Below are positions 55,323 to 64,000 of a DNA stretch of 64,000 bases, one piece after another; the stretch's first letter is position 1; every line of letters starts with the position of its first letter. Made by a program: the position numbers and the translations under genes. Origin of the DNA: an uncultured Flavobacteriales bacterium (GTDB lineage Bacteria; Bacteroidota; Bacteroidia; Flavobacteriales_G; Salibacteraceae); assembly GCA_937121175.1 (NCBI GenBank), contig CAKZKD010000039.1:62001-126000 (forward strand), read 5' to 3'. Below the pieces are notes generated by a model, which ran no database searches, was not told where the DNA came from, and worked only from the letters and a program-made list of their open reading frames with translations.

Positions 55323-55346
55323 GGCTGACCGAAGGGTTAGCCTTTT
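55323..55346 (+). terminator. Intrinsic terminator before the 55399 gene
   Basis: The stem GGCTGACC/GGTTAGCC (one G-T pair) around GAAG is followed by TTTT. It resembles the hairpin at 54273 and lies 200 bases after the toxin stop. Confidence 0.72.
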
Positions 55347-55373
55347 AACTTCTTTTATCGTAGAGTAAATCCT

Positions 55374-55381
55374 TAGCTTTG
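55374..55381 (+). promoter_or_regulatory. Candidate -7 element of the 55399 gene
   Basis: TAGCTTTG fits TAnnTTTG and lies 17 bases before the ATG at 55399. No TTTG was found 19 bases upstream. Confidence 0.4.
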
Positions 55382-55398
55382 AGCTTTAATCACAGCTC

Positions 55399-58269
55399 AT
55401 GAAAAACTTATTTTACGCCTTCTTTGCTATTTTCATTTTCTTAATTCCATCTTTAAGTTTTGCTCAACTTTCAGGGAATTACACCATTAATTCTTCCGCT
55501 CCGACAAGTGGTACAAACTTTATCTCATTTACGTCTGCAATAAATTCCTTAAGTACCTCTGGCGTGTCAGGAAGCGTAAACTTTCAGGTCCAAAACGGCA
55601 CTTACACCGAACAAATATCAATTCCAAACATTACCGGCGCCAGTGCCACCAACACTATTACGTTCAAAGGAAAAGGTGCGTTAACTAAACTAATCGCCGC
55701 ACCTTCTACATCTAAATTACCTGTGTTAAGTATAAATGGTGGGAGTCATATTGTGATAGATAGCCTTGATATTTCTGCAACTGGTAGTAGGGGCTGGGCT
55801 GTGCACTTTATGGGTGAATCGGATTCGAATACAATTACTAATTGCATTCTTAGTGCTCCGAAAATGTCCAATAGCTACGGAATTATTACTTCAAGTTCCG
55901 CAACTTCTACCTCGGTATCGAAAAATGAAGCGGAATTCGTAACTATTTCGAACAACACAATCAACGGTGGAACAGATGGAATTTTAATTAAAGGAGCTAC
56001 TTCTCCGTTAACTTCTCCTTCCCGAAAAGTAAATTACGGAACTAACATCCACATTGTTGGAAATACAATACAAAATTTTACTTCCAAAGGTATGGATCTA
56101 AGCAACAATCACAAAGTTTCGATAATATCGAACACCGTAAAATCTTCTGAATCTACTGCCGCATATTGTGTTCGATACTGGGATGCTGGTGATAGTTCGC
56201 AAATTATTGGTAACGATTTTTATATCTCGTCCAACGTAGCACACACCCGAGTTGTTGCCTTATCTATGGCGCCGGCCAATGGAGACCCCGGGTCTGCCTC
56301 AAAACCAATCATAATCGCCAATAACTTTATTCAATATCGTGGTTCAAATACAACTACCCCTACTGGTTTATTACTTAAAAACAAAGCTCATATAAAGGTG
56401 TACAACAACACAATTAGTATTAAAAATCAAGGTTCATCTGCAAATTGCATTTGGTTTGATGCCAATAACTCAAGGTCATTGAACGGAATTGAGGTAAAAA
56501 ACAATGTGCTCGTTTTGGAAAATAGCGGTTCTGGACATTTTATATTCAATGCTGCCAATGGAGCGTCTTTTAAAAATATGGCAATAGACCACAACAACTT
56601 CTATGCACCGGCCAATTACTTTAGTGTAAGAGTACCTAACGGGACAACCGGAACCGCCAACCTATCATCTTTTGCGGCATACACTGGAAGCGCATATGGT
56701 ACTGGGGCACTCAACGTTGATCCATTATTTTTGGGAACAACTAAACTGCACGCTACGAGCGCACTCATGAACGATAGCGGGGTAGTTATTTCTTCAATTA
56801 CCGATGATATTGACGGCGATGTTAGAAGTACCACCTCACCAGACATGGGAGCAGATGAATACACTCCGGGGCAAATAATTTGCCCTGGTTCTCAAACCAT
56901 TCATTCGTGTAACACGGTAAACGTAACCGTGGGTACTAGTACATACACAATGGCTGGAACTTACACCGATACGCTTATTGGGTCTCGAGGATGTGATTCG
57001 GTGGTGACCACAACCATTGCGCTAGGGTCTTCTTCCTCATCAATTGATACTGTTGTAGCTTGTGACACCTACACTTGGATAAACGGATTAACTTATTCTT
57101 CCTCTAACAATACGGCAACTGACACGTTGCTAAATGCGGGAGGTTGTGATTCAATAATTACACTATACTTGACTATTCTTAATAGTTCTAGAAGCATTGA
57201 TACCATTGTAGCATGCGAAAGTCATACATGGATAAATGGACTTACCTATCGAGCTAGTACGTCAACCGTAACTCACAAATTGGTAAACAGGGCTGGATGT
57301 GATTCCATTATAACGCTAAATCTGACGATTAATAAAAATAGTATAGGAGTTGACCTTCAGTCTGCATGCGATTCACTAAAGTGGATTGATGGAAATACAT
57401 ATACAAAGGACACTACCAGTGCTACGCATACCATACTGAATTCCGCAGGTTGTGACTCCCTTGTTTTTCTCAACCTGACAATTAATACTGAAACGTTTGG
57501 CAGCGATATTCAGACTGCCTGTGGCGCATACAAATGGTTAGATGGAAACACTTACACGAGCAATAATAATTCTGCTACACACCTCTTAACCAATTCAAAA
57601 GGTTGTGACTCCACGGTAACGCTAAATCTAACCGTTTTACCGCGCTTAAGCGGAACCGATACACAAGTACACTGTGATAGCTATACGTGGAGAAACGGAA
57701 CTACCTATACTACCAATAATAATTCAGCAACTGACACGCTAACCGGTTCTAATGGTTGCGATTCTGTGGTAACACTTGATTTGACCATCAATACTGTTGA
57801 TACTACAATCGTTCAAGCTATTTCGGCTGCAAGCTTAAGTTCAGCAGCTTTAAATGGGACTTACCAGTGGATTGACTGTGATGACAAAAGCCCAATCAAG
57901 AGTGAAACTAACATTGGCTTTACACCAACTTCAAATGGAAGCTTTGCTGTGATTGTAACTCAAAACAACTGTACTGATACAAGTTCATGTGTTGAAATAA
58001 CCGGAGTTGGAGTTGGTAATGTGAAAACATCTGAAAGCATTAGTGTTTTCCCGAACCCAAGTAATGGAAGTTTCACCATTGATTTTGGTAACCTTCATGA
58101 AGTAACTTCTTTCGATATTTTGAATTTACAAGGGCAAATTATTTACCAATCAGACATTACAAAGGATAAAATGGATGTAAACCTTAGTCAATCTCAATCT
58201 GTTGGCTCTTATGTGCTAAGAATAAAGGGACGTGAATTTTCCTATATCGAACAGATTGTAATTCAATAA
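55399..58269 (+). CDS. Beta-helix T9SS-sorted secreted protein with C-terminal repeats
   Basis: The product has 956 residues with a signal peptide (MKNLFYAFFAIFIFLIPSLSFAQ). Residues 25-490 look like a right-handed parallel beta-helix: runs such as SNTITNCILS, VTISNNTINGGTDG, IHIVGNTIQNF and VSIISNTVKSS are typical of pectate-lyase or surface-binding folds. Residues 498-800 hold six Cys-rich repeats of about 47-50 residues. A T9SS type A domain (VFPNPSNGSFTIDFGNL) ends the protein. The product may bind or cleave polysaccharide, but no lyase residues could be assigned. Confidence 0.9.
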   Translation: MKNLFYAFFAIFIFLIPSLSFAQLSGNYTINSSAPTSGTNFISFTSAINSLSTSGVSGSVNFQVQNGTYTEQISIPNITGASATNTITFKGKGALTKLIAAPSTSKLPVLSINGGSHIVIDSLDISATGSRGWAVHFMGESDSNTITNCILSAPKMSNSYGIITSSSATSTSVSKNEAEFVTISNNTINGGTDGILIKGATSPLTSPSRKVNYGTNIHIVGNTIQNFTSKGMDLSNNHKVSIISNTVKSSESTAAYCVRYWDAGDSSQIIGNDFYISSNVAHTRVVALSMAPANGDPGSASKPIIIANNFIQYRGSNTTTPTGLLLKNKAHIKVYNNTISIKNQGSSANCIWFDANNSRSLNGIEVKNNVLVLENSGSGHFIFNAANGASFKNMAIDHNNFYAPANYFSVRVPNGTTGTANLSSFAAYTGSAYGTGALNVDPLFLGTTKLHATSALMNDSGVVISSITDDIDGDVRSTTSPDMGADEYTPGQIICPGSQTIHSCNTVNVTVGTSTYTMAGTYTDTLIGSRGCDSVVTTTIALGSSSSSIDTVVACDTYTWINGLTYSSSNNTATDTLLNAGGCDSIITLYLTILNSSRSIDTIVACESHTWINGLTYRASTSTVTHKLVNRAGCDSIITLNLTINKNSIGVDLQSACDSLKWIDGNTYTKDTTSATHTILNSAGCDSLVFLNLTINTETFGSDIQTACGAYKWLDGNTYTSNNNSATHLLTNSKGCDSTVTLNLTVLPRLSGTDTQVHCDSYTWRNGTTYTTNNNSATDTLTGSNGCDSVVTLDLTINTVDTTIVQAISAASLSSAALNGTYQWIDCDDKSPIKSETNIGFTPTSNGSFAVIVTQNNCTDTSSCVEITGVGVGNVKTSESISVFPNPSNGSFTIDFGNLHEVTSFDILNLQGQIIYQSDITKDKMDVNLSQSQSVGSYVLRIKGREFSYIEQIVIQ
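56893..57795 (+). repeat. Six-unit protein repeat region in the 55399 gene
   Basis: Units of about 47-50 codons carry the pattern CDxYTWxxGxTYTxxNNxATxTLxNxxGCDSxVTLxLTI. The first unit is degenerate and the other five are clear. The DNA copies differ at many positions, so they are old rather than newly amplified. Confidence 0.85.
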
Positions 58270-58418
58270 GACTCACCATTTAATTCGAAAAACAAAGGAT
58301 AAATGAAGGATTAGTTGAAATCCGCTGAATCAATACCAAAAACATTGTGACGTGTAATAATCAAGCCTATACTTGCTTCGGTACACTTCCAATGCGACGA
58401 TTTAACTCATGATTACAA

Positions 58419-58778
58419 CTAGAACTCTGGCCCAAACGCATCTTCGACATGATTGATGTCTGGTTGTTGGTTTTCGTTTAGAATTCCAATAATATCAAAT
58501 CGGAATTCCTTGTCAATTTCGAACTGTTCAATGTACGCCTCGGCTGCATCAATCAAATTCTGCTGTTGCTTGTTAGAAACAGATTGAATAGGGTCTCCGA
58601 AATAACCATTTGAGCGCGTTTTTACCTCTACAAAAACGATTTCTTTTTCGGTTTCGCAAATAATATCTACTTCTAAGTAAGAATGTCTCCAGTTAGTTGC
58701 CTTAATGGTATAACCCTTGGAAATCAAAAGTTTCTTCGCTATTGCTTCGCCTTTTTTTCCGGTTGATTTATTGTCCAT
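58419..58778 (-). CDS. YraN/UPF0102-family protein
   Basis: The product has 119 residues. GKKGEAIAKKLLISKGY, the HSYLEVDIICE strand with the conserved Glu-x-Asp, and IVFVEVKTRS form the nuclease-like fold of the UPF0102 (YraN) family, related to Holliday-junction resolvase-like folds. No biochemical role is firmly known. It follows the CHAT gene by two bases and is its operon partner. About 150 bases without any recognised feature lie between it and the 55399 gene. Confidence 0.9.
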   Translation of the reverse strand: MDNKSTGKKGEAIAKKLLISKGYTIKATNWRHSYLEVDIICETEKEIVFVEVKTRSNGYFGDPIQSVSNKQQQNLIDAAEAYIEQFEIDKEFRFDIIGILNENQQPDINHVEDAFGPEF

Positions 58779-58780
58779 AA

Positions 58781-61700
58781 TTACATGCCAATAAGCACGA
58801 AACTACCCCAATAAACCGGCTTCTGATACTTCTCCTTTATTTTGAGTTTAGCATTCTGAAAGGCCGTTCTTTTGTCGCCTGTTTCAAGCCACTGGGTGTA
58901 AAAGTCGTTCATCAATTCTTGAGTTACTTCATCATTTACTTTAAATAGAGTCATTATTACGTTTTGTGCTCCTGCCACAATAAACGAACGTTGTAATCCA
59001 TAAACACCCTCACCAGATTTAATTTCACCAACACCAGTTTCACAAGCACTTAACACAACCAACTCAGTATGATCTAAGTTTAGATTCATTGCTTCATAAG
59101 CGGTTAGAATTCCATCTTTTTTGTTGAAATCGTAAATGTTGTTGTTTGCCAATAATTCCCCAGCGCCAGTGAATAAAAGTCCTGAACGAAGAAGTGGGTT
59201 GTCAGCAAAGTCTCCTGTAATCTCATTCTTTTTGTCGCTGTCTTTAGCTTCTTGCATAAAAAACCCGTGCGTTGCAATATGGCAGACTCTTGGTGAGTTC
59301 ATTTTTTTCAAAGCACTTTCTGTTGCTTCAGCTTGCACCATTACTTGTGTACTCCAATCTTCCTTTTTCAGTAATTCTCCAACTTTTTTTATCTCTTCTT
59401 CTGCACCGGGTAACGATTCTATTGAACTCACCTTGTTACTCATGTCTATATTAGCGTCCTGCTCTGCAAAGCTTGGATTACCCATGAGCATCGCTGTGGA
59501 CTTATCGTACGTTTCTTCATAATCATCGCTACGCGCAATCACCAAATCTTTAGTGTTACTTAGATTATAGATTTCATTTTTCTCAATAACATATTTACCA
59601 TTTTCATCTTTCAAGGTTTCTATGTTCACCTGATTAAAAACACCATCAGCAGAAACAAACACTTTAGAGCCATCTTCAATCTTTTGATCTATCGCTTTCC
59701 AAAAGTTAGGGTAGCTATACTTGTCCTTGTTTACTTTATATTTTATTAGATTTCGGTAACCTTTAAAATACTTTTTTTCAAGTTTATTACCGTTGTTAAG
59801 TAACACCAATTCTGGCCCCTTCGATTTTTTATTTAGAATTAATGCAGCGTATAAAACACTGTCAGAAAACTGCTTATCGAAATGTCTGAATCGAATAATT
59901 TCTATGGCATATTCGTTTTCATTTAAACTCTTCTTTACGTCTTTCCACGTGTATTGCTTGCTGTCAAATGCATTGGCAAAATCTTCAGATTCTTCACTAA
60001 GCTCTTTTTCAATGGCATTTATTTCCTTGCTCAATTTATTCATGTCAATGCCGTTAACCGCTCTTTCCTGCGGCGACATTGCTAGCCCTTTTGTAAGCTG
60101 GTCTTTCTTTTCATTATATACATCAAAACGATAAATTAAGTCCCCATCATTTGAATTTACAATTCTCGATTTCAGTTTGGTAGAACTACTCTGTAAAATA
60201 GCCTTTGTCGATAATTTGAAATTATAAACACTGCGCAGAGCTTTATTATTTTTCTCGTATGTAGCCAAGGCAAGCGAATTGTAAATTTCGAAATCACGCT
60301 TTATGGAGTTCCAGTATTTTCCTTTTTCCGACTCTGACAAAGCAGGAAAATAATCTCGGATATACCCTAAGTAACTCTCGGTAGTTTCATCATAAATAGT
60401 TTTAGCCTTAGTTAGGTTTCCATCTGCATAGTGACTTTTTGCCAACTTACTTTTTGCCTCGAGGTAACCCGGGTGTTTTTCATCAAACAAGTTTTTGTAA
60501 GACTGAGATGCTCCGCTGTAACTGCCTTGGGCCTCTCGGTATTTTTCTTGGAGATACTTTAGGTCTCCAACCAACATTTCGTTTTTAGCCGTGTGGATAT
60601 CGTTCCGCCCAAATTTATCAATCCAAATTCTCTGTGCGTCCTTAAGCATTAGATCTGCCTCAGAATATTTACCGAATAGCATAAACACGCGCCCCTGATA
60701 CTCTAATAACTCTGCATAATCTGGATGTGAAGAACTAAAACTTGTTATTACAATATCTTTTGCCTGACCTAAATAAAGGTTTATAGTTTCAAGATTCGCA
60801 TCTTCGGAACGAAAATTTGCATCTGCCAGTGCTTTTAGAATACCCGCTTCTCTAATGTTTTCTTCTCCGAATTTTTTTCGAGTAAGTTCGAGTGCATTTT
60901 CATAAATCTTTTTAGCATCCTCGTAGTTACCCATAGCAATGTACACTTGACCTAACAACATCAAATTATCCATGTACGAAACAGAAGTATCACCTAAGCT
61001 GTTTTCGGCTATTTCAAGGGAACGACTTGCGCTTTTTTCAGCCTCGACATATTCTCCCAATATTAGGTACAATTCTGCGTAGAGACTAAGAGGTTTAACC
61101 AATCGATAATGGTCTTCACCAAATTTCTTTTCATTGGCTTCAATAGACTGTTTAATGATGGTTTCAGCTGCCTTGTACCTACCTGTAGTCATATAATACT
61201 CAGCCATATCCTCAGAGGATTTGATATCCGTTCCGCCACCTTCTCCCGATTTTTTGAGCAATCGATTGGCTTTTTTATAAGCTTCTTTTGCCTCGCTGTA
61301 TTTGCCGTTAATCATATACAGGTTACCAAGGTTCCTTAGAGATAATGCGTAATCCTTACTCTTTTTACTGCCTTCATCTTTAATGATTTCCGATGCAACT
61401 TCCAATTGAGATTCTGCCTGGTCGAACTGGCCCTTGAGCACATTAATGTCGCTCAACTGAATCATAGCCAGTGCATATTGAACATGACTAGGGCCAAATT
61501 TTTCATTGGCAATGGCTAGCCGTTCTCCAGCTAATCTGTATGCTTCATCATATTCATCTGTATAAGCCTTTAGGTTACTGTATGAGCCTAAAAACTCCGT
61601 GTAAATGGGGTGATGGGAGTGGTATTGTTTGCGAAATACACCTTCAAAATGTTTTTCAAAAACTGTTTTAGAATCGGAAAATTTATCTTGATTCTGAATG

Positions 61701-63130
61701 TTAAATTGGGCAAGTTTTATTTTTTCAATAGAGTAGTTTGGCGCATCTTTCCCTAAGTTCAAACCGGCTATCCATTCGTTAGTTTCTCGTTCTATTCTGG
61801 CTTCTTCTACGCGATTGTTTTTAGCATAAAAATCATAAAAATGATCGTTAAACTTAAGATGAGCAAGGTTGTCGGTAGGAATTGATTTCTCTATACCTTC
61901 TCTTAATTTTATTTCTCTTTTAAGCGCTTTTTTGTAACGTAAACGTTGCGAATAGTATTCGTTTTCAAGCATCATTGCTCTCAAATAGTAAACACTGTTG
62001 TTGCCGTATTTGTGCCCATTATCGAGTTTATATTTTAGGTATAAATCTTTTGCTTTGTTGTCTTTATCTTCCTCAATAAAAGATTCTATTTCCTTCTCTA
62101 CTACCTCGTTATAGAGTTTATGGTAATTTGATATTCTATTACTTTTTACAATTTGCTTCTTCACATCTTGGTATCGCTTGTATGGACGTTCTATTTTACC
62201 ATCACTTTCGGCCATTAACGTTTTACCAAAACTGTTTTTAACAAAAGGTAAACTCTTCTTGGAAACCCCTTTTTTGAAAACCTCTTCATTGCTGTAATAG
62301 AGTGAAGCCGCCTTTTGATAATTACCTGATAGTCTAAAAAAATCTGCCTTTAGTACGTATAAATCTGCAAGGTCAACTTGACGTTTTTCGTAGAGCTTTT
62401 TCTTAATTTTTATTTCTTTTTTCTTTGCCGTAGTGTCTCTGTTCGGAAATTTTCGTTGAGTAATACTTGCCTGATATTTCACAAGTTTTTCAGCGTCGCC
62501 AGCGGCTTCATTAAACAGCCCCTTTTTTAATTCTACCAGTAATCGCTTTTTAAGAATATGCTGATACAACAACGAATCTGCATTATTTGCTGGGTCGGAA
62601 ATAAATGCGGCTCTTTTTTTACGCGCTTTCTTTTCCAACGAATCGGGAATAGTGAATGGTGTAGCTTTGTCCAATTGGACTTTAACCAATTCTTCAGCTT
62701 GCTTCAGGTAAATATCGGCTTCAACCGTATTGTTGTTTTCTAGGTGAGATTCACCTAATGCTAAAATCGATTTTATGTATAGCGAACTATCCGGTTTTAC
62801 AAACTGATTAAAATAAAACTCCGCATTTTCCAGACTATCTCTAACTTCTGCCAGCCTTCCTAATCCTTCAATGTATCGACAATTCAGAATGGAAATATAG
62901 GTGTAATATTGACTCTGGGCTTGCCCTTTTCGGCTTAGCTTTTTTAGCCAACGTTTTGCTCTTAGGTGTGCCGTTAGGTAGTCTCCGGTTTCAAAGTCTG
63001 CTTCATTTTTTTCAATAACATCTTCATTCTTTTTCACCCATTTATCTTGAGCAAATGTTGTATTGAAAACAGAAAGTAAAGCCAACACAGCTGTTACCTT
63101 CCAAACTTTAGATATCAATTGCATTTTCAT
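58781..63130 (-). CDS. Exported TPR-CHAT protease-like protein
   Basis: The product has 1,449 residues with a signal peptide (MKMQLISKVWKVTAVLALLS...TFAQ), so the body lies outside the cytoplasm. From about 30 to 930 it is a long series of TPR-like helical repeats (for example GKYSEAKEAYKKANRLLKK, GNYEDAKKIYENALELTRK). The last 400 residues form a CHAT domain, a caspase-like cysteine peptidase fold, with the catalytic pair apparently intact: His1288 in IATHGFF and Cys1363 in LSACETG, followed by GVYGLQRSFIVAG and VYWGSFVLIG. CHAT proteases usually cut specific partner proteins when their repeat domain is triggered. It lies between the DUF5723 and YraN genes with 2-base gaps. Confidence 0.92.
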   Translation of the reverse strand: MKMQLISKVWKVTAVLALLSVFNTTFAQDKWVKKNEDVIEKNEADFETGDYLTAHLRAKRWLKKLSRKGQAQSQYYTYISILNCRYIEGLGRLAEVRDSLENAEFYFNQFVKPDSSLYIKSILALGESHLENNNTVEADIYLKQAEELVKVQLDKATPFTIPDSLEKKARKKRAAFISDPANNADSLLYQHILKKRLLVELKKGLFNEAAGDAEKLVKYQASITQRKFPNRDTTAKKKEIKIKKKLYEKRQVDLADLYVLKADFFRLSGNYQKAASLYYSNEEVFKKGVSKKSLPFVKNSFGKTLMAESDGKIERPYKRYQDVKKQIVKSNRISNYHKLYNEVVEKEIESFIEEDKDNKAKDLYLKYKLDNGHKYGNNSVYYLRAMMLENEYYSQRLRYKKALKREIKLREGIEKSIPTDNLAHLKFNDHFYDFYAKNNRVEEARIERETNEWIAGLNLGKDAPNYSIEKIKLAQFNIQNQDKFSDSKTVFEKHFEGVFRKQYHSHHPIYTEFLGSYSNLKAYTDEYDEAYRLAGERLAIANEKFGPSHVQYALAMIQLSDINVLKGQFDQAESQLEVASEIIKDEGSKKSKDYALSLRNLGNLYMINGKYSEAKEAYKKANRLLKKSGEGGGTDIKSSEDMAEYYMTTGRYKAAETIIKQSIEANEKKFGEDHYRLVKPLSLYAELYLILGEYVEAEKSASRSLEIAENSLGDTSVSYMDNLMLLGQVYIAMGNYEDAKKIYENALELTRKKFGEENIREAGILKALADANFRSEDANLETINLYLGQAKDIVITSFSSSHPDYAELLEYQGRVFMLFGKYSEADLMLKDAQRIWIDKFGRNDIHTAKNEMLVGDLKYLQEKYREAQGSYSGASQSYKNLFDEKHPGYLEAKSKLAKSHYADGNLTKAKTIYDETTESYLGYIRDYFPALSESEKGKYWNSIKRDFEIYNSLALATYEKNNKALRSVYNFKLSTKAILQSSSTKLKSRIVNSNDGDLIYRFDVYNEKKDQLTKGLAMSPQERAVNGIDMNKLSKEINAIEKELSEESEDFANAFDSKQYTWKDVKKSLNENEYAIEIIRFRHFDKQFSDSVLYAALILNKKSKGPELVLLNNGNKLEKKYFKGYRNLIKYKVNKDKYSYPNFWKAIDQKIEDGSKVFVSADGVFNQVNIETLKDENGKYVIEKNEIYNLSNTKDLVIARSDDYEETYDKSTAMLMGNPSFAEQDANIDMSNKVSSIESLPGAEEEIKKVGELLKKEDWSTQVMVQAEATESALKKMNSPRVCHIATHGFFMQEAKDSDKKNEITGDFADNPLLRSGLLFTGAGELLANNNIYDFNKKDGILTAYEAMNLNLDHTELVVLSACETGVGEIKSGEGVYGLQRSFIVAGAQNVIMTLFKVNDEVTQELMNDFYTQWLETGDKRTAFQNAKLKIKEKYQKPVYWGSFVLIGM

Positions 63131-63132
63131 AT

Positions 63133-64000
63133 TTAATTCTGGCTGAAGTTGTTACCGAATGTGAGATTTATTCCGAACCTGAGATGAACGTTTTTACTTT
63201 TTTCTGGCAGTAGAAATGCAATAACATTATCTGTAACCGTGTAAAATTGAACAGGACCACCATTTATAGTGAACCCAGCACCAACATTTGCCGCACTATT
63301 ACCATAAATACTATAGTTGACAGTAGCCATTAAAAAATTACGGACTTTTTGAGTGACCGCTACACGAAGCGATGTTTTAAATCTTCCGTTGTAATATTCA
63401 TTGTAAGTTAACGCACTTAAATTAGTCTTAGGTAATATTCTGTAATCTCCTCCTAAGTATATTTTAACTGGTAATAGTGTGGTAAATGATTCTTCTTTTT
63501 CATCAAACTCAATGTTTGAAACAAGTGTATCCAAAGTTCCAATCAGGTTTTCAGGTTCAGCAGACCCTTCGCTAAAATCAGTGAGCGGCAGACCATCGTA
63601 CGTATAAGAAATAGGCTTAGATGTTTTGGTTTTTGCAGATGCAGACCAATTTATAAGGCCTACATCTAACACTGAAGCACTTGCAGACAATACTTCGTTG
63701 ATTTTATAGGTTATTCCTAAATCTATTGCCCCTCCGTGATTGCCGGTTCCTGAAGTAATAATTTGATCACCCAATTCATCAATTCCTAACCCACCAAAAC
63801 CAAGTAAGGAGTCTATTAAAACACCTGGAATTCCTGCAGCTTGAACCGCCAATTGACCATCCAAGGTTATAGCGTAGTTATCGGCATTGGTTGAAATGCC
63901 AAGAGTACTTTCTGTGGTTCTCAAAAAACCTTGACCACTCAAGTACTTTGCTTTTAGTCCTACTGTCCACTTGTCATTAAAATCACGAGCGTAACCAAAA
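63133..64000 (-). CDS. DUF5723-type outer-membrane-like protein (N-terminus cut by window edge)
   Basis: The frame runs to the end of the window without a stop; the first visible residues are FGYARDFNDKWTVGLKAKYLSGQGF. An ORF start could be called at a TTG at 63942, but the frame is open beyond it, so the true start is outside the window. The 289 visible residues alternate hydrophobic and polar residues and read like a beta-barrel (ALTYNEYYNGRFKTSLRVAVT, VHLRFGINLTFG), consistent with the DUF5723 family of Bacteroidota outer-membrane proteins. The stop is two bases before the start of the exported TPR-CHAT gene. Confidence 0.8.
   Translation of the reverse strand, partial: FGYARDFNDKWTVGLKAKYLSGQGFLRTTESTLGISTNADNYAITLDGQLAVQAAGIPGVLIDSLLGFGGLGIDELGDQIITSGTGNHGGAIDLGITYKINEVLSASASVLDVGLINWSASAKTKTSKPISYTYDGLPLTDFSEGSAEPENLIGTLDTLVSNIEFDEKEESFTTLLPVKIYLGGDYRILPKTNLSALTYNEYYNGRFKTSLRVAVTQKVRNFLMATVNYSIYGNSAANVGAGFTINGGPVQFYTVTDNVIAFLLPEKSKNVHLRFGINLTFGNNFSQN

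Noticed and set aside
56893-57795. The regular repeats in the 55399 gene as a CRISPR array
   Set aside because: Repeats are about 145 bases, coding, and diverged in sequence; there are no short identical units with unique spacers.
59136-59522. A 128-codon plus-strand frame across the CHAT catalytic region
   Set aside because: It is antisense to conserved catalytic residues and has Cys/Ser-rich sequence typical of a shadow frame.
58781-63130. TPR-CHAT protein as the Craspase (gRAMP-associated) protease
   Set aside because: The protein has a signal peptide and there is no CRISPR array, gRAMP gene or adaptation gene in the window. The domain pairing is similar, but the context is an envelope operon.

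Overview
The window is chromosomal DNA of a Bacteroidota bacterium, probably of the flavobacterial side of the phylum. The evidence is the large number of secreted proteins ending in a type IX secretion (T9SS) type A sorting domain (YPNP-like motif, then a short beta-rich tail), SprB and SBBP repeat proteins, DUF2795, DUF3108 and DUF5723 families, AT-rich intergenic DNA, and several promoters of the Bacteroidota form TTTG-N19-TAnnTTTG. I saw no tRNA, rRNA, CRISPR array, prophage or insertion sequence.

Layout. (1) 1-22812: five tandem minus-strand paralogues of about 1,470 residues each, the first cut by the left edge, with the 16S rRNA methyltransferase gene rsmI sitting between the fourth and fifth. 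Two of them share a block of about 2.93 kb that looks identical, while their N-terminal thirds have diverged. (2) 23048-32965: mostly housekeeping and envelope genes: thymidine kinase, alanine racemase, an MFS-like permease, a lipoprotein M23 peptidase, a peptide deformylase with a signal peptide, and a ComF-type phosphoribosyltransferase. (3) 33033-46265: a hybrid sensor kinase, a long SBBP/Ig-like T9SS cargo, a DUF2795 protein, a corrinoid adenosyltransferase abutting a SprB-repeat T9SS cargo, and glycine decarboxylase GcvP. (4) 46398-54245: a two-gene envelope unit, then a sensor kinase/OmpR-type regulator operon followed by three small T9SS cargo genes. All three cargo genes carry an upstream TTAA-N7-TTAA direct repeat, a candidate site for that regulator. 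(5) 54246-55398: a RHH/MazF-type toxin-antitoxin module between imperfect direct repeats. (6) 55399-58269: a beta-helix T9SS cargo with six repeats near the C-terminus. (7) 58419-64000: a tight minus-strand operon of a DUF5723 outer-membrane-type protein (cut by the right edge), an exported TPR-CHAT protease-like protein of 1,449 residues and a YraN-family protein.

The common theme is surface and secreted proteins. At least ten genes are predicted T9SS cargo, and one local two-component system may control a subset. The most unusual items are the gene-conversion-like mosaic in the giant array, the regulator-linked direct repeats, and the exported CHAT protease operon. Promoters, terminators and repeat identities were read by eye and not computed.
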